In this document: positions 1-9,473 of the stretch, one piece after another
How positions within the stretch are numbered: the first letter of the stretch is position 1
Layout of the letters: each line of letters begins with the position of its first letter
Assembly (NCBI RefSeq): GCF_003369915.1
Contig: NC_046674.1
Location: 14,446,001 to 14,510,000, forward strand
Direction: 5' to 3'
Source of the DNA: Drosophila miranda
Taxonomy: Eukaryota > Arthropoda > Insecta > Diptera > Drosophilidae
Length of the DNA stretch: 64,000 bases
The notes under the pieces: model-generated
The model's input: only the letters and a program-made list of their open reading frames with translations
Told to the model about the DNA's origin: nothing
The model's database searches: none
Translations under genes and position numbers: made by a program

Positions 1-1846
1 CAATCGATAGTATCTGCCGCAGCGCTGATTCCAGCTCTACATATATTTCTCTCGCTCTCTCAGATGGCTCTCATATGCGCGGCCTGTCGGAAGAAGGAAT
101 AACCCAATAATACTGGAAATTAAGAGGACATTTAATGTGTATGCTGCTCATTTGATTTGAAATTTGTATTTTTTATGAATGCCGTTTCATCAAAAAATAT
201 TTTTGAAGGAAACAGGTACCGGTTCGTTCCCGAAGCTTTCATAGATAAGCGTTGCGTGTCCGTTTCAGGAATCGCCATACTAAAATATCGATAGCTGGGG
301 ATATTTTCGACGGCGTACAGATTCCGCACACGCATTTTGCATGCGATATTTTGCAGTATTGTGCAATAAATTAAATATAAAAACCGCAAACATCGCATGT
401 GAATTTCCTTTCTGTTCTAATATGTGATATCGGCAGGGCTCAAAACTAACAACAAAAGCCAGAGCAGCTGTGACGGCGTCGAAAGCTCCCCGTGAAAAGC
501 TTTGATGGTCTCCAATTGGACGCTCGCAAGCTCAGTGTCGTGTCGCACTCATTTTGGGGCCGTTGGTTTTCCGGGTGTGTGTTTCCCTCTAGCGCGTGCA
601 TCTGTTTTTGGCGCTCGACCCCAGCAGCAAGCAGCAGGCAAGGCAGCAACAACGACACGACAAACTCGTACGTACATACGTGTGTCGCAAGAGTCGCTTT
701 TCTCGGCAATAAACAAAAACAAAGACAAAAACAATAGCCAGCAGCAACATTCATCGGGCGGTTGAATAAGTAAAAATAACAAAATAAAAGAATACAAATA
801 ACGGAATTGCTTGAAAGCACGCCAACGCCAGCAGAAAATATAATAATTAGCTTTAATCTGTTGGCTTTTAACATTTTTTTTTATATGTGATAATTATGAA
901 ACAAAAAGTTCTTAAAGTTAGCAAAGGATTGTGAAAAGTGTTAATCAAATATTTTACTGGCAACAAGTTGAAGGTGACAACAATCGACAGCGCGAATACC
1001 CAGCAACTGAAAAAATAAAAAATAAACATACAACCACAAAGGCAGCGTATTTGGCAACTGCATCGAATGCCAAACCAACCAAAATTTCATTTACGAGTTG
1101 TTTCCGTAAGGTAAAAAACACCAAAGATTCCTACATTGCGGTCTATTGGCAGGGGCAGGGACTGGGACTGGGGGCAGGCGCCCTCTTTCGATTTCTTGTC
1201 AATTTAGGCCAATCAAATTAATTGTACATTTTGCTCAGCTTTTTCAACGCCTTTATTGTTTTCATTTGCTTGGCGGCACTGCCCGCTCCCCCTTCTTTTT
1301 TTTTGCTCTCTTTTGAACCGTCTTTCTTTGGGGAGCATTTGCACTCGAGTCTGATTGGGAGGTCTATTTGTTGCTGTTGCTGCATTCCCTTTCATACATA
1401 CCACATACATACATACATATGCTATATGCTATATGGTATATGCTATGTGCTTGTTTCTGTCGTTCTTCCCGTTTCGATGGTCTGCTCTGTCTGTCGATGC
1501 TGCCTGCTCCTCTAGCTTCTTTATTAACTTTCAATATTTGCACAGAGGAGTGGTGGATACTCGTGATTGAGGCCGAGATCGTGATGATTGCATTGCCAAT
1601 CAGAGATTCATATATATTTTTAGTCTAGAGAGTTCTATTGACTTTGCGGGGGTGATCAGATCGTGATCAAACAACAACACGAGCTCAAAACGAGCTTCGG
1701 CTTCTGCCATTCCCTTCTAGATTTCAACTTTCTCTTGAATTAATTTTTATTTTTATTGTATGTTTTTTTTTGCCAGAAAAAGTGCATAAGCCATTAAACT
1801 GTCAACCTGTTGATTTATCAGCTGATTATTCGATGTATGTACATAT

Positions 1847-1851
<5 letters not shown>

Positions 1852-1884
<33 letters not shown>
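1852..1884. repeat. (TG)n microsatellite
   Basis: Thirty-three bases of alternating TG. The matching tract in the right copy (15617-15661) is 45 bases, so this locus has drifted since the duplication. Confidence 0.95.
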
Positions 1885-1885
<1 letters not shown>

Positions 1886-2052
1886 TTATCAACATTTGCC
1901 ATTATCGGAGTGCAAAAAACCCCAACCCCTGCGTTACACCTGTTGTGCCACCGTTTTTATGAGAGTTTCGTTTCGAGTAAAGATTGTATGGTGCCTGATA
2001 ACATGAGGTAAAGCTCAAACATTCTATTGAACGCTGCTCCAATTTCATATTT

Positions 2053-2054
<2 letters not shown>

Positions 2055-2084
<30 letters not shown>
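2055..2084. repeat. (TG)n microsatellite
   Basis: Thirty bases of TG repeat. The counterpart in the right copy at 15832-15859 is 28 bases. Confidence 0.95.
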
Positions 2085-2085
<1 letters not shown>

Positions 2086-2989
2086 AATGCGTGCGTGCGC
2101 AAGTGGCAAATACCCTACCCATACCGTACCCCCCACTCAGCAAGCTATAGAAAATAAATAAATGCCGCCATCGCCACCAATCGAAATCTAAACAAAGAGT
2201 TATCAAAAAAATCTGCCAACTGTGGCACAACAGAACTTCCCCCATCCGTATGAAACAAAGTATCAAAGTCCGACCACCCCCGCACCCATATCCGAACGGG
2301 ATACGACACGGAAACACTACACTGAGCAAAAACAATCCAAAGTACGACTGAATCGAAGATGATAAGACTTTGAACCGAATCGGAAACCGAGTCCCCGACC
2401 GAGCAATAAATACAATTAAATACCTACAATATTGTACACGTATGCCTGTATGTGTGCCAGCTGGTACGTGTTACCAGAGCGGTTCATAACTTATCGCTTC
2501 AGCTACTGCTTGAACTATGCAAAGCGTTAGGGCTATGTTGATCAAAACTGACTCATTACCAGCCCGTTTGAGTAGAAACTGAGTCAGAACCGCATTTAGA
2601 AGACACCGCATCCCTAATCAAACCCAAACACGGCTCTTGTTTGGTCTCTCTGTTACACTCTCTGTTTAACTTTTCGTATTATATTATTTTATTTTATTTG
2701 GCCAAGTAGTACGTACACATAAAAAGCTCGCGTGCCCCCATAAATAACCAGCCAAGAGGTGGGCAAATATTTGACTCCCCTCCACTCCCCTCCGCTCTAC
2801 GGTCTCTTATGTCCATCAGCGTTTATCAGATCAACCTGCAGCATCCACTGAAAACTAAATACGGAATAAGAGCCCCAGAGATCACACAAATAAAGGCCCC
2901 AGCTCCATAATTAGTTTTCTTTATTCCATTGGGCAGAACAGACGCGTGTTTCCAACTCCCATCGAGAGAGAGAGAGAGACTCAATCAAC

Positions 2990-2998
2990 ATGATTGAA
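2990..2998 (+). other. Candidate start microexon of Prestin copy 1 (M-I-E)
   Basis: ATGATTGAA, preceded by the good Drosophila start context TCAAC and followed by a possible donor GTGCGT, would splice in frame (phase 0) onto the exon at 7405. It lies just after a GAGA tract (2964-2979). In this copy the intron downstream has been rebuilt by the Helitron-like block, so splicing may no longer occur. The match is only nine bases, so this is a hypothesis. Confidence 0.25.
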
Positions 2999-3261
2999 GT
3001 GCGTGTACCACCTGAAAACCCCCTCCGCCACTTGCGTTGCGACTTTGTCTGGTGTCTATCTGTCTATGACGTGATTGGGCTTACGTAATCACTAATGTGA
3101 TATCAATTTTCCACGCCTGAACGGCCGGGAACGGTGTGCGGTGCGGTGCGGCTTACTGCAGCCATGTGAAGGCCACTCGAGACCTGATAAGGACAAGGGC
3201 CGCCCACTCAATCATTCGACACCCGTTTTTGGGGGTGCGGGTTCGTATGTGTGCGTATCGT

Positions 3262-3641
3262 ATCTTACTATAAAACGTGTATCTCAAAATTTCACCCCAC
3301 CCCCTTCCGCCCACACAAAGGACGAAAATCTGTTGCATCCACAATATTGCACATTCGAGAAAACTAAAAACGCAGAATCATAGATAATGACCATATCTAT
3401 CAGATTGCTGAATCTGGATCAGATCAGATCATTTTTATAGCCAATAGGAACAAATCAATTTGCACTGGCTTCGCAGCGCCCGACGTCACGCTCAGACTGA
3501 TTTTCTGTCTCTCTCGCACGCACTCTTTGTCGTGTCGTTTAATATTAGCGGCGTCTGCCGGAGGAGAGCCATACTGACTTAGTATCGGGTATAACCGTAG
3601 AGTTGCGGTCTCCGCAGCAACTCACAACGTTCCCCCTCGTT
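3262..3641. mobile_element. DINE-1/Helitron-like repeat, left inverted arm
   Basis: These 380 bases are the near-perfect reverse complement of 5892-6271. The arm ends toward the enclosed gene with a hairpin at 3600-3623 (GAGTTGC ... GCAACTC), preceded by a GTATCGGGTATAA-type terminal sequence. This resembles the terminal hairpin of Helitron-like DINE-1 elements. Compared with the right element, which continues to about 7005, this arm is truncated on its outer side. It contains GA-rich blocks and an ACGTCACGC motif common to the family. Confidence 0.8.
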
Positions 3642-4716
3642 TTTTTTCGAGCGGCTTTTTTTCTGGGTCAACGAAAAGTTTTCTTGTTGCAGTGGAAAGT
3701 GTTTTCGTTGGGTAAAATGGTAGCCGAATGTCAATTATTTTCATATTTGGACATTTAAATTATTATTCGTAGGGCTTCAAAGTGCGGGGAGGGGTAACGA
3801 GAGGGGGGGGGGGAGGGGTAGCGGTGGGCTTAGAGTTGATTGAACTCCACTTTGGGGAGAGTGAAACTTTCTCCAAAACTTTTGAAGGCAAAGAAAGTGA
3901 ATTTCAACCGTAAATCGGGGTCGCATCTCCCCACCCCCTCACCCCCTCACCCCCTCGCCGCACCCCTTTTAGCCGCTGCCTCGTTGCTGTAACAAATTGA
4001 TAGGCGCTTAGCGCCGGTTGCCGCCTGCCGCTTGCCACTTGCCGGTTGCTGGAAAGTGAAATTATTTCTATTTACGCTTCAATTATTGAATGATTTTCGT
4101 TCATTTATTGGCCGGCCATTTACTGCGATGGTGGATGGGGGACATCGCAGGCATCGCAGGAATTCCAAAGGATCTTTATTAAATAAAGTTCGTTAATATG
4201 AATAATAATATTTAATAATATAATATAATAAATCAAATATTTATATATTTAAGTAAAATATTTTTATATTTCAAATAATTATAATAAATAATAAATATGT
4301 ATGTATATATTAAATTTATTTTTGTTTCAATACTGAAGAGATTGTGCCACACATTGCAACAACAGAGCACGGGTCGCAGGAACAGCCCCGGATCGGTCGG
4401 CCCTCAGGCCCATTGTATCGTCCATCGCAATCCCATCGGGTCCATCCTGGCGCAGGGACCTCCACAAAGTGAATGGAATCGTATTCGTATTCGTATTCGT
4501 AGTAGGCGTGCCCTCCTCGACAGAGTACTCAGATTTGTGCCCACAAATTGTCAGGAATCTTGCCAGTCAGTCCAGTCGGAGTTTAATTCATAATCGAAAA
4601 GGTTTTCGTCGGCTTGAGAGCTTTGTGAATTGTGAAATTGTTGTTTGGAGCTTTGTTTGTGTTTCTCGATTTTCATTTTTCATTTTTCAGTTTTCGATTT
4701 TTGTTATTTGTTCGAA
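3642..4716. other. Non-coding leader of the IR-enclosed segment
   Basis: No gene is seen until 4717. The stretch holds G-rich and C-rich low-complexity runs (about 3785-3830 and 3925-3965) and a strongly AT-rich block (about 4180-4320). From 4330 on the composition becomes gene-like; an initiator-like TCAGTCC lies near 4568, and the downstream bases look like a 5' UTR. None of it is present in the right copy of the duplication, so it arrived with the inverted-repeat block. Confidence 0.5.
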
Positions 4717-5406
4717 ATGGACCTGGACCTCCTTTCCAGTAAGGAGTCGTTGGACACGGGCACGTTCCAGAGCAAACCGAAGGCTGCTGCTTCGGCCAAG
4801 AAGAACGCGACTCCTGGGCGTGGCACCACACGCGGCGGCAACGCGACGCCCGCAGCGGAGACCGGGGGACGTCCGAGTCGCAACAGCAGCAAGCAGAGCG
4901 CTCCTCCTGGTCGTCGCGCGATTTCCCAAGGCCTGGACAACCCACCCGTCCGGGGGCGCTCTGTGGGAGGGTACTTGCTGCGCAGTCGCAGCGCTGTGTC
5001 GATGGCCAGGGCCAGAGTGCTGATCACACCCTTGCCAGGCGAACGGCGGGAGGAGGACGCACCCCAAGGCCGCTGCTACGGACCGCAGAGACGCCTGGAT
5101 CTGGACCAGGATCTGGCCCAGCTGAACTGGACCGGCCATCAGGAGGATGCTGGCCCACGCCACCCATTCAGCGGCTCGGCTCGTCGCCAGGGCGGGCGGG
5201 TGGCGCCTCTCCACCCGGGCACCCGCATGGAGCCCGCCGGGCAGAGCCACTCACAGGTGTCCGTGCCCCCCATGGCACACTTCCGTCGGCTATGCCGCGC
5301 TCTGGATCGTCACTACAGTCCCCTGTCGCACTTCCTCGTGTTCCTGGCTGGGATGCTGGCCACTCTGCTGTGCGTGGCCCTGACGCCCGCCAACCAATAT
5401 CTCTAA
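4717..5406 (+). CDS. Unrecognised tail-anchored basic protein (intronless)
   Basis: A 229-residue reading frame starts at an ATG with context TTCGAA and has no intron. I do not recognise the family. Roughly residues 15-100 are a low-complexity, basic region rich in Ala, Ser, Arg, Gly and Pro (likely disordered). The last 25 residues hold one hydrophobic segment (HFLVFLAGMLATLLCVAL) followed by a short polar tail, TPANQYL. That is the layout of a tail-anchored membrane protein with the bulk in the cytosol or nucleoplasm. A polyadenylation signal AATAAA follows near 5561. The gene sits between inverted Helitron-like arms and is absent from the other copy of the duplication, so it was probably moved here with them or as a retrocopy. 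The absence of introns fits retroposition or a testis-type gene. An antisense frame over the same bases is a GC-rich shadow. Confidence 0.6.
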   Translation: MDLDLLSSKESLDTGTFQSKPKAAASAKKNATPGRGTTRGGNATPAAETGGRPSRNSSKQSAPPGRRAISQGLDNPPVRGRSVGGYLLRSRSAVSMARARVLITPLPGERREEDAPQGRCYGPQRRLDLDQDLAQLNWTGHQEDAGPRHPFSGSARRQGGRVAPLHPGTRMEPAGQSHSQVSVPPMAHFRRLCRALDRHYSPLSHFLVFLAGMLATLLCVALTPANQYL

Positions 5407-5593
5407 AAAGACTTGCACTCGAACACTGAAAGGGGCAGCGGTTTCCACAACAGGCTGCAGATACACCATACACTACGCAAGATACACGACACACGATACC
5501 GATACGTGCTTGAGTTCCATCGCCGATCGAAGACTGTTCTGCCCCACAAATATTTGCATTGAATAAACGAGGAGGAATTCCACACCAGACTGC

Positions 5594-5620
5594 AGATACA
5601 GATACAGATACAGATACAGG
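5594..5620. repeat. (CAGATA)n short tandem repeat
   Basis: Four to five copies of a 6-bp unit downstream of the tail-anchored gene, probably in its 3' flank. Confidence 0.85.
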
Positions 5621-5802
5621 ATACTGGTGGAGCTCCTCTTGGATCGTCCTGTGGGGCAGGTCGCCTAGGTCGGTGGAGTATTTTTGTGTGACTTTTGTCG
5701 GAATTAATCCGATTGAGGCATTTCTGAGGATGTTGTGTGGCAAGTGCTGCATGCCTGATAAATCGTGGGCTTTTGGGCCATTGGTTGAGCAATAACTCGC
5801 AT

Positions 5803-5849
5803 TTTCCCGGACCCGGACCCAGACCCGGACCCGGACCCGGACCCGGATC
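5803..5849. repeat. (CCCGGA)n short tandem repeat
   Basis: About eight copies of CCCGGA with one variant (CCCAGA), just inside the right inverted arm. Confidence 0.85.
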
Positions 5850-5891
5850 GGCCTCAATTCACGCATAAAATCCGCAATCAAATGTAAATGG

Positions 5892-7005
5892 AACGAGGGG
5901 GAACGTTGTGAGTTGCTGCGGACACCGCAACTCTACGGTTATAACCGATACTAAGTCAGTATGGCTCTCCTCCGGCAGACGCCGCTAATATTAAACGACA
6001 CGACAAAGAGTGCGTGCGAGAGAGACAGAAAATCAGTCTGAGCGTGACGTCGGGCGCTGCGAAGCCAGTGCAAATTGATTTGTTCCTATTGGCTATAAAA
6101 ATGATCTGATCTGATCCAGATTCAGCAATCTGATAGATATGGTCATTATCTATGATTCTGCGTTTTTAGTTTTCTCGAATGTGCAATATTGTGGATGCAA
6201 CAGATTTTCGTCCTTTGTGTGGGCGGAAGGGGGTGGGGCGAAATTCTGAGATATACGTTTTATAGTAAGATCTAACAGAAGTGCGGATACCAAATTTGGT
6301 TACTCTAGCCTTAATAGTCTCTGAGATTTGTGGATGCCCCAGTTTTTCGTCCTTTGCGGGGGCGGAAGGGGGTGTGGCGAAATTTGGACACGAAACGGTC
6401 AAGGTCCGATATCACAGGAGTGTGAATACCAAATTTGGTTGCTCTGGCTCTTATAGGTTCTGAGATCCTTGAACTCATATTTTGCAATTGGCAAAATCGA
6501 CCATGAAACCTGTGTGTTAGAGAGAGACAGAGCGAGAAAGAATGAAATTGTTTTCTTGATTCTGGCTATAATAATTATACGATCTGGTTGAGATCTTACA
6601 TTCTAAAACATATAGTCATTCTCTACGATTCTGCGTTTTTGGTTTTATCGTATCTTTAAAAATGTGGATGCCACAGATTTTCGTCCTTTGTGGGGGCGGA
6701 TGTGGGCGGGACGAAGTTTTGAAATATTTTTGTAGCAGTGACATATCACAGAAGTCTGGATCCAAAACATCGTTGCTCTAGCTCTTATAGTCTTTGAGCA
6801 CTAGGCGCTGAAGGGGACGGACAGACGGACAGACGGACGGACGGACAGACAGACAGGGCTCAATCGACTCGGCTATTGATGCTGATCAAGAATATATATA
6901 CTTTATGGGGTCGGAAACGATTCCTTCTGGACGTTACACACATCCACTTTTACCACAAATCTAATATACCCCAATACTCATTTTGAGTATCGGGTATAAT
7001 AACCG
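5892..7005. mobile_element. DINE-1/Helitron-like element, right arm (longer copy)
   Basis: The first 380 bases are the inverse of 3262-3641. The element then continues through internal GGCGGAAGGGGGTG-type repeats and a GA-rich block near 6517. It also contains a (GGACAGAC)n tract near 6820-6856 and the conserved DINE-1 core around 6870-6960 (ATCAAGAATATATATACTTT ... GGGGTCGGAAACGATTCC). It ends in a GAGTATCGGGTATAA terminus at about 7003. A hairpin lies at 5910-5933. Related but diverged pieces occur at 48926-49310 and 58021-58535. No transposase is present, so it is non-autonomous. Confidence 0.85.
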
Positions 7006-7404
7006 TTGTGCGAATTGGCGGAGAATTGTTCGTGGGGACTCATCATGTTGATCAAATAATTTCATCAATTAGCATTCGGCCATTATATCTGAAACTGGGC
7101 ATCGGTTCGGGTGGGAACAATGGTTTCTATTTGAAGATCGGTCCGCTCTGATGTGTGATCGATGTTTCAGTTGCTTTCCGTCTGTGATAAGCTCAACAAC
7201 CCCCCAGTTCCGTACCGTACCCGGACCATTGAAGGTGATGCTAATTGCTGGTTCGTGGCGGTTATCTTACTGGAAAAGGAGTGCTTTGGCCAGGGAAATA
7301 GTTCTAGTACTATCTCATTATTGCTGGGCGATCCATTGAAAGTTCTTGCGAATGATTGGATGATTAAAAAGTTGCTATTGTAGATTGGATTTTTTTCTTT
7401 TTAG

Positions 7405-9325
7405 AAACCCAAAAATCATATAAAAGCAACGGGCAGAGAGGCCTGGAAGCGTTTAAAAGACTTGCACGATCGCCAGCAAAGACGACGTCGACCCCCACCA
7501 AACCACGAGGATAATCCCAGTCAATATTCGAGCATCAACAGCGAAGACATTGGCACATTGTTACTACCCATATCAAAGAGGAGAATCCCACCAACTGGAG
7601 CCGACTCGGAGGACCCAGAAGACTCAGAGGAAGAGACCCACTGTGACGCCGTATTCCACCTGAGACAGTCGCAATTTCAGCGAGATCTACGCATCCATCC
7701 CTACACAGACACCAATGTGGCACGTGGCGGCGGCGGTGGCAAACAGAGAGACGTCCAAGAAGTAGCAGAAGATACAGCAGCCATCATGCCGACTGATACA
7801 GAGAGTCAAGAGTGAGTAAGGGCAAACAGAGTCTAGATAACCGAGCACTAAACATTCCTGATCTTTGCAGAACCAAGCCCCTGAACAACAACAACACAAA
7901 TGGAAACGGAAGTGGCAATGGAAGCGGAAACGGAAACGGAGGTAGCGGTGGCAGCGGCAGTGGCAATGGCAGCACACAAAGTAAACCAAAAATCCAGCCA
8001 AAGTACAGCATCCATCGGGATGTGCTCACCCACGAGGTGGTCATCAAGGAGACGGGCTATGCGGCCCGCGACAAGAGCATACCCTCGTCGCTGCGCAGCT
8101 GCTGGCAGAGCTGGAGCTTCTTTGCGCTCTTCACGGGCGTGATACCCATCCTGCAGTGGCTGCCCAAGTACTCGCCACGGCGGGACCTGGCCGGCGACGT
8201 CATCGCCGGCTTCACGGTGGCTATTATGAACATCCCGCATGGCATGGCCTACGGCATCCTGGCTGGAGTATCCGCCGGCAATGGCCTGTATATGGCCGTG
8301 TTTCCGGTGCTGGTCTATCTGCTGCTGGGCACGTCCAAGCACATATCGATTGGCACCTTTGCGGTGGCCAGCATGATGACCCTCAAGGTGGTGCAGACAT
8401 ACGCCACCGTCGACTCCACTCTTACGGTTGCGGCCAATCTAACTGCGACAGCGGACACCCTGCCGCTGGCCAACGGCACGGCGGCGAGTCTCACGCCGCC
8501 GGCGGATGTGATCACGAACCTGGAGGTGGTCACATCCCTGGCCCTGGCCGTGGGTATTGTTAATGTGAGCACAGCCCTCTGACCCCCCCTTCTAGGGTCT
8601 TCTGGGAACGTACTGATTCGCTGATTCGTTTCTTTTAGCTGCTGATGGCCTTCCTAAGACTGGGCACCCTGGCCTCCCTGCTGAGCGATCCGCTGGTGAA
8701 TGGCTTCACGACGGCAGCCGCCTGTCATGTTGTCACGGCGCAGCTGAAGGATGTGTTGGGCATCGAGGTGGATCGGTACAAGGGCGCCTTCAAGATCGTG
8801 TACACGCTGATCGACGTGATCAAGAGCGTGCCGCAGACGAACCTGGTGAACTTTGGCTTCTGCGTGGCCGTGATCATCTTCATGGCGGTCTGCAACGAGA
8901 TCCTGAAGCCGTTCCTGAGCAAGCGCTGTCGTCTGCCGCTGCCCGCCGAGCTAATAGCCGTGATCGGCGGCACCCTGATCTCCAAGTGCTTCGATCTGCA
9001 GCCGCAGTTCAATGTGCAGCTGGTGGGAGTGATACCCAGCGGCTTGCCGGAGCCCGTTCTGCCCCGGCTCGACCTGGTGCCGAAGGTGGCCCTCGACTCG
9101 ATTGCCATTGCCGTCGTCACCTACTCGATCATCATGTCCATGGGCCTCACATTCGCCCGGAAGCACGGCTACGAGGTGCGGGCCAACCAGGAGCTCTTCG
9201 CCATGGGCATTGGCAACATTGTGGGCGGCTGCTTCTCCTGCATACCCATGGCCTGTTCGCTCTCGCGATCGGTCATCCAGGACCTGTCGGGCGGCGTATC
9301 GCAGATAGCTTCCCTGATTGACTGA
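7405..9325 (+). pseudogene. Prestin (SLC26) copy 1, 3'-truncated
   Basis: Coding segments 7405-7811, 7871-8564 and 8639-9325 mirror the first three coding exons of the full gene at 18838-20815, with the same splice sites. Homology ends at 9318; the frame then reads two unrelated codons and stops at 9323-9325. The product would lack the last part of the SLC26 transmembrane core and the whole C-terminal STAS domain. Relative to copy 2 it shows a few substitutions: Ser for Trp and Ser for Thr in the N-terminal region, and Leu-Ser for Gln-Thr next to GGVSQ. No frame-breaking change occurs before the junction, so truncation is recent. It may still be transcribed from its duplicated promoter, but an anion-transport role is unlikely without the missing parts. 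Confidence 0.85.
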
Positions 9326-9473
9326 AAAAGTCAATTGGAACTCCATTGAGGCATACCTGATCACAGAAAGCCAGAAGCGAGCCGATAGTGGCCGCCTTGG
9401 GTTAGCACGTGGAGCACGTGTGGGAAGAGTTTTTCGTTTATCCGATACGTTCATTAATTGAATTCAAGCGAAA

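Larger units (their letters stand above)
1..2989 (+). promoter_or_regulatory. Duplicated 5' flank/5' UTR region of Prestin copy 1
   Basis: No coding gene is visible. The stretch from about 500 to 900 is rich in CAG/CAA and A-rich runs of the kind seen in Drosophila 5' UTRs, and carries an initiator-like TCAGTG near 531. It may be the untranslated first exon of Prestin, but no cDNA evidence is available here. It also holds two (TG)n tracts (1852-1884 and 2055-2084). The same sequence recurs at 13764-16776. Confidence 0.35.
1..9318. repeat. Left copy of segmental tandem duplication (interrupted)
   Basis: Position 1 aligns with 13764 and the match continues, with only scattered SNPs and different microsatellite lengths, to about 3252. 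It resumes at 7006 (matching 18428) and runs to 9318 (matching 20738). The middle (3253-7005) is replaced by Helitron-like material with a gene. The unit holds the 5' region and three coding exons of Prestin. Because the match is already in progress at position 1, the duplicated block must start left of the window. The right-hand end is abrupt: at 9319 the sequence changes from Prestin exon to the upstream region of the TTC27-like gene. The few differences suggest a recent event or later gene conversion. Confidence 0.93.

Noticed and set aside
132-398. 88-codon minus-strand frame, also found at 13895-14161
   Set aside because: Its conservation between the two copies only reflects the recent duplication. 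It has AT-rich composition, no splice or promoter context and no recognisable family.
446-874. 142-codon minus-strand frame repeated at 14209-14637
   Set aside because: It lies over CAG/CAA-rich, 5' UTR-like sequence. The Cys/Leu-rich translation is an antisense artefact and the repeat is due to the duplication.
2045-2335. Frame with a His-Thr repeat end
   Set aside because: The repeat is a translated (CA)n microsatellite.
4687-5250. 187-codon antisense frame over the tail-anchored gene
   Set aside because: It is a shadow in GC-rich codons. The sense frame has the better start, the membrane anchor and the poly(A) signal.
8725-9454. Antisense frames over the Prestin exons
   Set aside because: They are codon-shadow frames with no membrane or family features; the plus frame is a clear SLC26 sequence.
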